Shown here one piece after another: positions 35,019-46,100 of a stretch of DNA of 64,000 nucleotides. The stretch is from NCBI GenBank assembly GCA_900552465.1, contig URZO01000005.1, forward strand, positions 1 to 64,000. Direction: 5' to 3'. The DNA is from an uncultured Parabacteroides sp. (GTDB lineage: Bacteria; Bacteroidota; Bacteroidia; Bacteroidales; Tannerellaceae). Position numbers and translations under genes: made by a program. Numbering within the stretch: the stretch's first letter is position 1; each line of letters begins with the position of its first letter. Below the pieces are notes generated by a model. That model saw only the letters and a list, made by a program, of their open reading frames with translations. It was not told the origin of the DNA and did no database searches.

Positions 35019-35479
35019 TTTTTGTTCTCCTTATCCTTTGCGCTGATCAAGACCTCAGATATGGCATTTTTCAGCATTTCTTTATTAAATACACTACCTA
35101 TCAATTCTGCCGCTTTCCCTGCCTGCCGGCGTTGTTTTGCATCCGCCTTCTCCCAGATGGAACGAACTTCCGTTACCAGAATAAACACGGCTATAATAGA
35201 GGTGACTACCGGAATACGCATCAACGGGGACATGTGTACAAACTCCCAGAAGTGGCAGACAAAACTAATCGAGTCTATACCGGAAGCAATACAAATACTA
35301 CCAGCATACAGGATAAACTTGCTGACTGTCCGGCGTAACCCGTAACTGTTTCGGTCCTCCCCTCTTATCTTTGCTTTGTAATATCCCGAAGCAAAATCCC
35401 AGCCCATAGCGAACAGGACCACGAAGAACTCGAATATCACGATAATCAACATCTCATACATGCCATTAAACATCTTCAC
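35015..35479 (-). CDS. phage holin family protein
   Basis: A 154-residue protein with an N-terminal helix (LIIVIFEFFVVLFAMGWDFASGYY), a charged turn KAKIRGEDRNSYGLRRTVSK, and two or three further helices, followed by a charged C-terminus. This fits the toxin-secretion/phage-lysis holin family (Phage_holin_4 type), which is typical for Bacteroides prophages. It makes inner-membrane holes that release or activate the endolysin. It overlaps the amidase gene and lies 22 bases from the tail fibre gene. Confidence 0.85.
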   Translation of the reverse strand: MKMFNGMYEMLIIVIFEFFVVLFAMGWDFASGYYKAKIRGEDRNSYGLRRTVSKFILYAGSICIASGIDSISFVCHFWEFVHMSPLMRIPVVTSIIAVFILVTEVRSIWEKADAKQRRQAGKAAELIGSVFNKEMLKNAISEVLISAKDKENKK

Positions 35480-35501
35480 ATTACACCTCCTTCTGTTTTA
35501 A

Positions 35502-38450
35502 TTAAAATACATTTCTCCCCACAATAAATGCTGCAAATGTTGCATCATGTGAATCTCCGTTTGTATCAACTGCTCTAACAGAAAAATAGGTTGTACCGAT
35601 TGCGGTAATACAAAAGGAACCCAGAAAATTAGAATAAGCCTGCACAAAAGGGACATAATCTGTATGCCCTAAATTGTGAGTGACATTATATGTCCCCTTT
35701 CCTGTTCTGTTAACCCCCGTAATACGGCATCCGTTCCCCCATTTATTACTCGAAAAACTTTGATTTGCCGTACCTGAAGTATACAAAACTATTGCTAACA
35801 CTCCTGGAGCATTCCATGTTTCGCTTGCCCTTTGACCAAAAACATGGCGACCAAAAGACTGAACCGCATAATTTGTTGCATCATTGTTAGGATTATTACT
35901 AATAATATACAATCCTATATTGTTTGATCCATACGATGAGATAGAAACAATATTATTTCCGCTGCCACCAATAGTGACAAATTTACTTGCGGCTTGATTC
36001 TTTACAGATACGTAAGCCCCGAAGTTCTCATTTAGGAATCCATTATCTTTTATGCTGAATCCTCCAAGTTTTGCTCCATTTGTAACCGTCAATTTACTCG
36101 TGACGATATTTAAAGCCTGGATAATCTCCGCGCTAATGCCTTTTGCAACAATTGCCGCAGCATCAACGACGGCAGCCGATATCATCCCCCCGTCGATAAG
36201 TACGCTTGATAGCCGGCCTGCAGCAACCATAGCGGCGTAATCCTTAAATCCAAGCTGATACGCAAGATTATTCTTTACTGTTCTCTCTGCTTCGGCCGCC
36301 TTATCTGCTGCTGCTTTTTCGGCGGCTGTTGCTTTATCGTAGGCAGTGCCAGCCTTTTGGAAGGCATTATAGCCCATTCCGTAGGCATCTTCAATGTCGC
36401 CATTGACGGACGGCCATTCGGACATATTGTACAATCCCGATGATCCGGAAAGAAACTTAATTACACCTTGTATTGTAGCACCATTTGTCGCCGTGATTTT
36501 CGCGTTCACTAAGTCAATCACCAACCGGGCCAACTTGTCCTTTATCAATCCCGTAGTAATCGTCTGCCCGGCGACCTCCGTATAGCCATAATTGGGAAGC
36601 CAGGAACGCACGCCGTCTTCCGGAGTATTCAACACCCCTACCCAGAAATGGTAATACCCGGTCTCGTCTTCTAACTTTATCTGCCGATCGGTTACATAAA
36701 TAGAACCGTTGCTCCCATCCTTCGGGCATTTGGCATAGACGTAATAGGCAAGCGAATTATTCAACCGATAGGATGCCGCCGGGATAGTCCACTCGCGGAC
36801 AGTATCGTTAATGGTAAAGTGTACCAACTTGCCGGCCGTGTTTCTGAAATAGTTGGCGTCATTGTCTGCATTCGGGATGAACCTCACTCCTACCAAGTCC
36901 ATCTGCTGAGAATTGGTACCAACGATTAGCTGTGCGGTGTGCACGGCCAAAGGCTTAATTAGCTCTGTGAAATAGTCCCCTTCCGGATCGAACATCATAC
37001 CGAGGGTTTCCATGACATCTTTCCAGGAACGCTTAGAATGTTCACGGACAGGTTTTACTTTATCCTCTATTTCTTCAGGTACTTTATTCACGTCGTCTAC
37101 CAGGTCCTTGAAACCGTTTGATTCAAGGAAATCGGATAAGGTCAGTTCGTATCTGTATGAGGGTGTACCGTCTTTCTCGATATATCTTTTCACTTTGGTA
37201 ACGCGAATCTCCCGGTCAATCTTAAGTTGCTCGGAATACACGCCGACCATCTGGCCGCAGGCTACAAAAATATTCTGCAGGCGGAATGTTTTTTCTTCGC
37301 ACTTACCTCGGAGCTGGATGCGTTTCTCGCAATGTTCGTCAAGCCATTTAGTTGATTCCTCCTGCAATTGCAAAGAGGCTTTATCCCGGTAGCTCTGCGG
37401 CATCTTCAGTCCAGTAAGGATGAACTTATCCCCTACAGAGAAATTGATGTCTCCGGGAACCTTTAGGGCGTTCTCCTGATCGTTTGCCTTCAGTTTGAAT
37501 TGCTTCAAGCTGTTATCCCAGCTACCTTCCACGATCGCCAAGTCATAACCAGCCAAACCGCCGTCCTGAAAGGTGACGATCACTTCCACATCATCTAACA
37601 GGCAGTCGGTAAGGTTGAAATCTATATTTGATTTGAGAGTGTAATCGTCGATCTTCTCTGTAACAGTAAACTCGCCTTTCGGGAAGATGTGATCGAATTG
37701 CATAGACTTCTCTATTCGGCCGTACTTCTCTACATTTTTCTCAATAGAGAGCTGGCCGCCGGGCAAAAGAAGATAATCCGCTCCGTAATCGGGACCAAGA
37801 TTCTTGTCTGAACCATAGGGATAGAGAACTGTGATAGGTGGGGTATCATCTACTGCCGAGACTTCCAGTTCGGTAAAGCCCATACCCTCGCCTTGCGCCA
37901 AGACAAGGCCATTGCTGGAGTACTCCCTCCTACCGATGTTCATTGTTTGGCCGGATATCCAGTACTCACTATCCAGCTCTTTGATCAGTTCGTCAAGAAC
38001 CGTCCCGACCTTCTTATCCTTGAAAGAAAGGGTGATCATCCGGGATTCGATACATGAGCCGGCCACCCAGCCAGATCCGCCCCGATTCATGTTCCTCACG
38101 AACAATTCCAGCCAGTCACGCGCGGTTCCGGTGTAGTAGTCGAAGTTCTTCTTTCTCTCCGGTGCACCATGAAGGAAAAACTCAACATCCAGAAGGTCAT
38201 ACCTCGAAGAATAGAACATCACGGTATATTCCCAGCCGAGAGACGTTTCACGCTTGGTCACTTTCTCATTATGCCGGATCTTGTATTTCGTCCCCTCGAA
38301 GTCTATATAGTCGTTAATCTGAAGCTCTACCACGTTGCGGGAAAGGAAATTCAAGGTAAGCGTGTCCTCCCCCATGATCTCCTCGACCGTATAACTGTTG
38401 TCCTTCAGGTAAACGTCACAAACTACTGTATTTCCGCGCTTTATTTCCAT
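35502..38450 (-). CDS. phage tail tip/fibre protein
   Basis: A 982-residue protein. The first 430 or so residues (VVCDVYLKDNSYTVEEIMGE, the DYIDFEGTKYKI strand, YYTGTARDWLELFVRNMNR, VTKVKRYIEKDG) look like the baseplate-hub/tail-associated protein of siphophages. After WKDVMETLGMMFDPEGDYF comes a fibre region with beta-rich domains, an alanine-rich coiled coil (DKATAAEKAAADKAAEAERT) and repeated 'VVDAAAIVAKGISAEIIQAL' segments. The C-terminal 100 residues (NVTHNLGHTDYVPFVQAYS) resemble receptor-binding tail domains. Functions in host recognition and tail-tip assembly. Late operon, upstream of lysis. Confidence 0.82.
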   Translation of the reverse strand: MEIKRGNTVVCDVYLKDNSYTVEEIMGEDTLTLNFLSRNVVELQINDYIDFEGTKYKIRHNEKVTKRETSLGWEYTVMFYSSRYDLLDVEFFLHGAPERKKNFDYYTGTARDWLELFVRNMNRGGSGWVAGSCIESRMITLSFKDKKVGTVLDELIKELDSEYWISGQTMNIGRREYSSNGLVLAQGEGMGFTELEVSAVDDTPPITVLYPYGSDKNLGPDYGADYLLLPGGQLSIEKNVEKYGRIEKSMQFDHIFPKGEFTVTEKIDDYTLKSNIDFNLTDCLLDDVEVIVTFQDGGLAGYDLAIVEGSWDNSLKQFKLKANDQENALKVPGDINFSVGDKFILTGLKMPQSYRDKASLQLQEESTKWLDEHCEKRIQLRGKCEEKTFRLQNIFVACGQMVGVYSEQLKIDREIRVTKVKRYIEKDGTPSYRYELTLSDFLESNGFKDLVDDVNKVPEEIEDKVKPVREHSKRSWKDVMETLGMMFDPEGDYFTELIKPLAVHTAQLIVGTNSQQMDLVGVRFIPNADNDANYFRNTAGKLVHFTINDTVREWTIPAASYRLNNSLAYYVYAKCPKDGSNGSIYVTDRQIKLEDETGYYHFWVGVLNTPEDGVRSWLPNYGYTEVAGQTITTGLIKDKLARLVIDLVNAKITATNGATIQGVIKFLSGSSGLYNMSEWPSVNGDIEDAYGMGYNAFQKAGTAYDKATAAEKAAADKAAEAERTVKNNLAYQLGFKDYAAMVAAGRLSSVLIDGGMISAAVVDAAAIVAKGISAEIIQALNIVTSKLTVTNGAKLGGFSIKDNGFLNENFGAYVSVKNQAASKFVTIGGSGNNIVSISSYGSNNIGLYIISNNPNNDATNYAVQSFGRHVFGQRASETWNAPGVLAIVLYTSGTANQSFSSNKWGNGCRITGVNRTGKGTYNVTHNLGHTDYVPFVQAYSNFLGSFCITAIGTTYFSVRAVDTNGDSHDATFAAFIVGRNVF

Positions 38451-38484
38451 ACTGCTAAATAACCTACTTATTTTTAGGCAATAA

Positions 38485-38531
38485 AAAACACGGCAACCGG
38501 ATATATGACATTTTACCGATTGTCGTGTTTT
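38485..38531. terminator. terminator of TonB-like moron gene
   Basis: AAAACACGGCAA and TTGTCGTGTTTT form a 12-pair stem (one G-U), 27 bases past the TonB-C gene stop. Confidence 0.7.
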
Positions 38532-38557
38532 AATATATAAAGCGGAAATTTTATCTA

Positions 38558-39100
38558 CTATTCTTTCAAAGAACCAAACTTTTTATCCCATAATTGATCT
38601 GCCTCTTTTTGTGTTTTAACATAATAAACAAGTACAAGATATTGTACTACCACTGGTTCTCCTTTCGACTTTCCAGGATTCCATTTCGGCATTTCGCAAA
38701 CAAGGCGAAGTGCTTTCTGATCCAGTTTTTCATCTAAAGACCGGATTACTTTCGGATTCCGGATCGTACCATCTTTACCGACAAGAAATGAAACTGCAAC
38801 CCGGCCTTGTTGTTCTGAATTGACAACCGTCAGATATTTTATTAAAGCCCTGTACCCTAATGGATAATCCGGCATTTCTTCAGCAACTATGTATATAGGA
38901 TCACCATTCTCATCTTTCGGTTCCCCCTTCGCCAAAATATCTGGAGTATATGTTTCAAAAACAACAGTATCGCCATCTTCATCAACTATAGGTTCTTTTG
39001 CAGATGCCACTATACCCTCCGGAGATGTAGAAGTTTGCAGTTGCTTTCTACATGCAACGATAGCTAATAAAGTCAATACAAATAAAATAGAGCGTAACAT
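38558..39100 (-). CDS. TonB C-terminal domain lipoprotein (moron)
   Basis: A 180-residue lipoprotein with lipobox AIVAC (Cys17). Residues of about 75-175 form a TonB C-terminal-like domain: FPLGYRAL-type start (DYPLGYRALIKYL), GRVAVSFLVGKDGTIRNPKVIRS, LDQKALRLVCEMPKWNPGKS and VVQYLVLVYYV. It has no membrane helix for energy transfer, so it would sit on a membrane as a stand-alone TonB-C domain. It has its own -7 element (39127-39134) and its own terminator (38485-38531) inside the late operon. These are the marks of a moron gene expressed in the lysogen. Confidence 0.8.
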   Translation of the reverse strand: MLRSILFVLTLLAIVACRKQLQTSTSPEGIVASAKEPIVDEDGDTVVFETYTPDILAKGEPKDENGDPIYIVAEEMPDYPLGYRALIKYLTVVNSEQQGRVAVSFLVGKDGTIRNPKVIRSLDEKLDQKALRLVCEMPKWNPGKSKGEPVVVQYLVLVYYVKTQKEADQLWDKKFGSLKE

Positions 39101-39126
39101 AGGCTGATTATTTATATTCGTAAAAA

Positions 39127-39134
39127 CAAAGATA
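39127..39134 (-). promoter_or_regulatory. -7 element for TonB-like gene
   Basis: TATCTTTG on the minus strand matches TAnnTTTG, 27 bases before the start codon. No TTTG 19 bases upstream. Confidence 0.55.
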
Positions 39135-39222
39135 ATTATTTTCCACTAAGATAATTTGAAACTGGATTTTTTAAATGCTTTTTAAAAGCAATTTAAATGC
39201 AATCCTACACGCAATAAACTAA

Positions 39223-39663
39223 TTAGTAATACTTTAGAAAGCTAAAGCTACTTGCATACTTCCTTTCTGTACACGGCTTCCTGTACTCATTTTCCAGATC
39301 ATAGGCCTCTTGTTCAAAAGCAATCATCCTGTAAGCCTTATCCGCGTCTCTGTTCATGATTAACCGGACCAGGTACTCGATACCATACCAGGCGTAGAAG
39401 AGGAGAAGCGGGATAGCGATAAGCGCCAGCATCCACCAGCCGTAGCGGTCGAAGGCGAAGCAAGTGAACATAATCCCTACAGCAAGCGCAAGGCCGGCGG
39501 TGAATAGGGTTTGATACTGCTCCACATGAACGGCTTCGTGGTACTTTGTCCGACTGGATAGTTCAGAATGTTCGGTAAACACTGCCCCGAAGAGCATGAT
39601 TGTTGCGAAGTCGGCCAGGAAGGTGACGAGCTTCGCGATCTTACTTGTGTAAAATACTCTCAT
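39223..39663 (-). CDS. phage membrane protein with HEAVH motif
   Basis: A 146-residue protein with three predicted membrane helices (near residues 10-27, 52-70 and 74-96). Residues 42-46 read HEAVH, a zinc-metalloprotease-type HExxH, on a loop between the first two helices. The C-terminus is charged (RDADKAYRMIAFEQEAYDLENEYR), giving a Glu-rich helix that could hold a third ligand. Related proteins recur in Bacteroides prophages, but the function is unknown. It lies between tail genes and the TonB-like moron and has no obvious terminator of its own. Confidence 0.6.
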   Translation of the reverse strand: MRVFYTSKIAKLVTFLADFATIMLFGAVFTEHSELSSRTKYHEAVHVEQYQTLFTAGLALAVGIMFTCFAFDRYGWWMLALIAIPLLLFYAWYGIEYLVRLIMNRDADKAYRMIAFEQEAYDLENEYRKPCTERKYASSFSFLKYY

Positions 39664-39755
39664 AACGATGTTTTTTACGGGCTTTCGCCCTGGTTATTAT
39701 TTGTTTTTAATACTTATATTTGGACGGCTGTTCAAACAGCCCCCTCAATTTTCCT

Positions 39756-39789
39756 AAACCGTCCCCTGCTGTGAAGCTCGGGACGGTTT
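39756..39789. terminator. terminator after large tail gene cluster
   Basis: AAACCGTCCC and GGGACGGTTT form a ten-pair stem. On the minus strand it follows the 39814 gene by about 25 bases. It may stop or reduce readthrough from the tail genes into the accessory genes. Confidence 0.65.
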
Positions 39790-39813
39790 GTTTTGTGCCG
39801 GTTACCCGGCGGG

Positions 39814-40179
39814 TTAATTAATGCCTAATAATTCCATCATCTTAGCCACCTTTTCCTCCAGCGCCCGGTAGTCGGATAGCGTGACCTTTTGAGGCCGGTC
39901 CGGTTCGTCGGTAAGTTCTTCGTCCGGTAGCTGCTCTACAGGTTCGTCGGGCAAGAGTTCCGTAACTTCATCGAGTATTACTTCGTCCTCGACAGGGGCG
40001 TCGATCTCTTCAAAGTGTTCAGGGAGTTCCAGCAAGGGGACTTCTAACTTAATACCTCCAATCTGGTAAGCATAGCCGAGATATATTTCTTTCCCGAACA
40101 TTACCTGATCCGATATACGGCGGAAGACTTTACCTTCTTCCGCTGTAATGTGTCTGCTGTTCAATTCATCTGTTTTCAT
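39814..40179 (-). CDS. small acidic phage tail-associated protein
   Basis: A 121-residue protein, rich in Glu and Asp, with a low-complexity middle (EEIDAPVEDEVILDEVTELL) and a short C-terminal coiled coil (YRALEEKVAKMMELLG). No family recognised. It overlaps the start/stop of the 2318-residue tail gene by four bases and is followed by a terminator. Probably a tail-fibre chaperone or a small structural protein; position is the only support. Confidence 0.55.
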   Translation of the reverse strand: MKTDELNSRHITAEEGKVFRRISDQVMFGKEIYLGYAYQIGGIKLEVPLLELPEHFEEIDAPVEDEVILDEVTELLPDEPVEQLPDEELTDEPDRPQKVTLSDYRALEEKVAKMMELLGIN

Positions 40180-43100
40180 ACTGTTTCCTCCTCTAATACT
40201 TCATCGGGAAAATCTGTTGCAAAATCACTCATTGGTTTAATACGGGCTGCTAATGCGGACCAATTGGTTGCCGTTTTATAGGCGTCGACGGATTCATCGG
40301 GGACGTAGATAGGTCCATAACCTGTATTTAATAATGTGTTTGATGAAATGGTTTGAGGTTCGATTTTTGATGCGATAATATATTTAAGGCCATTACAACC
40401 ATAGTAAGCATTAGAACCGATAGTGTCAATGCTTGAGAGTAAATGTATTTTTTTTAACCCATAGTCTCCATTAAACATATCATAGGTACCTCCAGTTAAA
40501 ACGTTCCCAAAAGATTCTCCTTTAACAGTTTGTAATGATCTACAACCGTATGCAATGTAAGTTAACATTGTAATATCAGGCATCCCATGTAATGGCGTGA
40601 AATCAATATATCTAAGTTTTTCACAATAATAAAACAACGAATTGAGTGTTGTAACCTTCGTCATACCAGCAAGTGGAGTTAAGTCTATTGTCTCTAAATT
40701 TGAACAGTAACCAAACATCCTATAAAGTGATGTATTTAAAGTCATCCCGGATAACGGCGACAAGTCTATACTGGTCAGACTTTCACATGAATAAAACAGC
40801 TCACCCAGATCTGTTACTTGTGTCATCCCTGCAAGTGGTGTCAAATCAACGGATTTAAGTTTTTCACATGATGCGAGGAATTGACTTAGGGTCTTTACTT
40901 TTGTCATTCCGGCAAGAGGTGATAAATCTATTGATTCTATAGAAGAACAATTATTCAACAATCCATTAAGCTGCGTTACTTCTGTCATATTTTCCAGAGG
41001 AGACAGATCTATTAAAGGTAGTTTCTGACAATAAAAAAACATATACATAAGGTCAGTCGCCTTTGTATTCTTTCTTAAAGAAGATATATCCGCATAAATC
41101 AGTTTTTGACAATTATAAAATAACCTATTAAACGATATTCTATCTTGATCGTTTTTAAAGACATCACCAACATATTTTATAACCTTACGGTCCTGGAAAC
41201 TTAACCCATTCACCTTACTGTTCCCTATGCTCCACAGTGCGAGATAGCTATCATAAGTTGCTCCACATAATGTAACTTCTGTACAATCAGTTATTTCAAT
41301 TTGATAAAATCCTTCATCCGGATAACGATGAAAAAAGGATTGACTTCCTGCTTTACTTTCTACTTTAGTCGTTTCACCATCTCCCCAATGAATAGTAGGA
41401 GTTGTATTATTTGAACTAACCGAAACTGAAAAAGAGTCTCTTCCTTTTACCATCATTTGAATATTACCATTTTCTTCCGGCTTGAAATCAAAGATGTTAA
41501 TTATGGGTATTACCAACTTTGTCCCATTAGTGCTTGATGCGACAGACACTGATCCTGTTATTTCCAAATGGTTAGTTGCCGTTACGGTATATTCATACTC
41601 TCCTGGATTCAACATCACATTACATACACCGTTTTCATCTGTTGTAAATTCCCGCCCATCGCACTGAATAGTTGCGCCTTGTAGTAGCGTATTAAACTCA
41701 TCCTTAACAGTAAAGACCACCAATAGAGATGTATAAACGGTAATCGTTTGGGCAGATGTTCCGGCCGTTACATTTCCTTTTCTGTCCAAATAATCAGGAT
41801 GAGAAAGAGTGAATTCATGAGTACCTTTTCCTAATAGCAAAGTACATTCTCCATAGACATTTGTTACTGCTGATTTTCCATCGCAGGTAACAGTTAGGCC
41901 TTGTACAAGCTCCTTAGCACCATTATATACAATAAACTTCACTTCTACAGCAGCATATACATTTACTGTATTTGTAGCATCATTGGTAATCGCAGAAAAG
42001 GAGAAGGTATTACCAGCATATCCCGATGCCTCCACTGTACCGGACACTGCTTCCCCACCTCTTTCAAGGGTTGCGTATCCTTGACTATCTGTAACATATA
42101 CTTTATCGCCAATCAGCACACGCGCTCCAGAGGGGTATATACTTTGACCATATACCTGCACACGGATTTTCCGGAGGGGAATATAGGCCACTTTATAAGA
42201 TTGCGAGCGCGTGCCGGCAACCAGATATGTATCTGAATAGTCTTCGTGATTGTCACACTTAAACGTGAAGTCAATAACCGAGTCATCATCAGCCGTCACC
42301 TTATAAGTGTATTCGTCTATTTTTACAGCCTCGAAATTGCACTCAAATGTAGAGTTTGTGATAGTCTTCGATTGTGAACTGCTGAATGTGAACGTCGTCA
42401 CCGTCGGCGCCTTCAAAGTCGTGTAAGTCACGGTCAGTTCCGGGAATGCCGCCCGGATCGCAGCGAGCTTATCTTCCACAGCCGTCACCGCATGGAACTT
42501 ACCCGTCACGACAGCCGTCGCAACGTTATTGCCCTTTTCGTCAACACCGCCGAGCTTGATCAGCTTATACAGGATGTCAAGGTTAGCCCCTGTTGCGTTG
42601 AGATCGATCAGGCGCACACGGCTCAAAGCAGGATTCTTGGCCGACAGACATCGGTCCACGATCGGGAAGATGTTCACCCCCGGCGTGCTCTCGCTGATGA
42701 TAGTAGATAGCTTTTCGACTCCGGCAAGCTCGAAGAAGGCGTCTAACAACTTCGGTTGATTCTTCAGCGTTAAGTTCGTGATAGTACCAGGCAGATATAG
42801 CTTCGCCAGGTTACCGCCTTCCGGAAGGTTTACTGCCGTGATCGCTGTGCCCTGTGCATATATCTCTTCGATATTCGTACAGTTGCGTAACTCAATCGGT
42901 TCGGAGTAATCCGGGCAGTTGCGGACGTCCAACTTTTTCAGCATGCGGTTCGTACCGATAGACAGACTATGCAAATTACGGTTCTGATATCCTTCCACCC
43001 CAGAGCCGACGATCAGTTCTTTCAACCGGCTCATCTTTGATACATCCACTGTACCGGGATAAAGCGGCGAAAGATCACCCAGCGAAGCGATCAGGGATGC

Positions 43101-46100
43101 ACCGTATATGATCGTCTCCGTGTCGTTAAACTGCATACCCTCCGGGGCCGTCATTGTCTTTGTCTCGTTAAAGCCTACACGGACGGACTTCGTCACTGAT
43201 CCCCACTTTACATTAAAGTACATTGCATTAAACGCTGTCAGTGTGAGGTCGGCGCAAGGCTCTACTCCTTCCCAAACCGCGGGAGTATAGGTACGGAACA
43301 CAGCGGTATCACCCAAGATCGAACCGGCCAGGAACTTGCTATCCAAATACAGGAAACGGTTCTTCCAAATCCATTTACCGTACATTTCTCTACTGCCCTG
43401 AAGTGCATACAGGTAAGCCCCTGTCTTGATTGTCTGCGGGTTCTCGTGAGACTGTGAGTAATCCAGATAGCCCTCAATCAAAGGCTGCTCATACTTGTAA
43501 TATCCGTCCTCGTTGTAGATAGCTTCCGACCACTTACCAGCCTGGCGGGTGTACAGGTAGTCCATGAGCTTGTCGTAAGAGAGGATGTTCCGCTGGCGCA
43601 TCGTGTAGTACATATCCTTCATCTCGTCGGCAAAGGCCTCTTCTACCAGCTTCCACAGCTCACTGTCGGCACCGTTCCACACGTTCGCGCCGTTCACGGT
43701 GTCGTGCGTTTCGACGTTATAAAGTAAGGCGATCAAACCTTCGTTGTTGATCGGTAACAGGGTATCGTTATCGTACAGGATAAACAACCACAACTTACCC
43801 CGGTAGCGCGTCAGGAACATATTCTTTGCGCGCTGGTCGGTCATACCCAATATCAGAGTGATAAGCGCATAGAACACGAGCATATCCTTGTCGAAATATA
43901 GACTGTATTCCGCCTTAAACTTTGCCGGGTCACCTTTACATGAGACTACCCAATCAAATATTTTCTTCACCTCTGTGATGTCGGCACCACCGTCAGGATA
44001 ACGCGCTTCAATCGTTTCTTGCCATTTTGAGAAGTCAGCAGATTTGAACAGTGCCAAGTCGGAAGTGTTGTTCAGGAACTCCCACGATTCATCGCCGTCT
44101 TTGAAACCAAATGTGTTCTCTGCGGCCTTATCAGTGTTAAGGTTGACCTTGCCAAAGAATACCGGTTCACTATCGGCCGTTGCCTTGTGAAATAAGACAC
44201 AAGGTTTGCCTGCGACCGTCGTACGGGTCTTAGAATCTTCCTTCTGCGCTTCGGTTAAAAAGCCCATCTCCTTAAGCATCCAGTCGGCGTAATTGGCTAC
44301 ACCTGTATTATGCGTACCGGATGATTCCGCAAAGTCTGTTTTGATACAGAACACCTTCGCCGGCAGAACTTCGTCCGTTACCTGGAACATCTCTGCCTGG
44401 TCCCCGCTCTCGATGTAAATCAGACCGTCGATAAACTCAAATTTGTAGTTCTTTCGAGGGTAATACTGTGAGCTGGTTCCCTGAACGTTGTTCTTTACGT
44501 TTGCCCACCAATTCAGTACACCATTACCAGACGAATAGTAGTATATTTTATTCGTTTTTTTGTCGCCCTTATACTGTGGGAGATCACCTTCAAACACAAG
44601 GCAGTCGATGCGCTCGTTTACCTTAGTGAAAGAGACATTCCCGTAGGCGTCGTAGATGTCGTTCTTGTTGAAAACTTCGACTTTCTTATCGTAATCGTCG
44701 ATATCTGCGATGTAGTTGTTCAATAGCTGATACCGGTTTAGGTTGTTGTTGTACGACCGGATCGCGTAGACGTCGACCGTCGCATCTTCCCCGCCGATCG
44801 TGATACCGACAGGGCCGGCCTGCATGAAGTTGTCCGTCTCCGGGTATTGGAACGTTTGAGACTTGATACCGTTTACATAAATGCTTAATAGACGATTATC
44901 TGCTCTTTTCTCGACCATGAACGCGAGACGGATACGCTCTTCATCCTTAAACTTCGTCTCTATATCCGACTGTTCCGATTTGATTCGTGCCGTCTGGGAG
45001 GTGATAAGAATACCTCTTTCGCCGGACCAGCACGAAATAACAGGCGTGTCATAGTTATACACGTCACGCACAAGGAACTCGACCTCTACCGTTTTACCCG
45101 TAGCGCGGAAATCCTTTTCAAACAGCATCAGAGGGATAACAACCTGTGCCCCGCCGTTCACGCGCAGGCAGGTACTCCCGGCGTCATCCGTTACCCAGCC
45201 GTTCGTTTTCCAGTTAAATCCTGTCATGACGGAAGAGATATCGCCGGACTTCCATTCATCGCGATTGTTATCACTGTTGGAGCGGTTCTGTGACGTCAAA
45301 TACAATTCCAGGTCCGCCGTCTCTGGTTCCACGATCACGGCCGCTTCCGTTACGTTTAAGTTAAACGTCTTCGACACGCTGCCGGATGCGATCTTCAGGA
45401 CCAGCGTACCCGGCTTGGTGATCCGGTACGTCCATGTCTGTAATGTCCTATCGACGGTCTGCTCAGACAGGATGACCCCGTCGACAGATAAGGTGACGGC
45501 AGAAGTAGAAGCCGCCGGGTTGTAAACGACAAACGGGATAGACAGACGATCGTACTGTTGTGCAGTAGCCTGGTTAAACGACGATGCAACGATGACCGTA
45601 TTATTTCCTTCTGCGACACAAATCAGGTCATGAGCCAGCTCGTTACTGCGAACCTCCACGCCGTTGACCGTCGCCGTCATGTAAACAACAAGTCGGTGTG
45701 CGCCGTGAGATTGTGCCGGGATAACCTGGGAGAGCTGGCGGTTGGAGTCGGTTGTTTCCTTCGTCGCGATCTCTTTACCATCAAGATTGAAGTGTACTGT
45801 CTTAGCGATAGCCCCGACGGGTGTGTACCGGTAAGTTATCTCTCCTGTGTTGACCAAGGTGTCATCGTAACTGTCCGCCAACGAGAGGCTGATAACCTCG
45901 ACCGTATAAGCCAACGAACGAGACTGTCCGGTACTGTCTAATACCGTAACCTTAACCTTGTTCGTCCCGATGACCAGCCACTTACTGACATCGAAATAGT
46001 TATCTCCCTGCGTGATTGCCTGCGTTGCGACCTTCTGAGAGTTGATAGTGTAAGTAGCAGTCCCGTCTCCTGTTTCGCTTTGATCATCCTGATAGACTGA

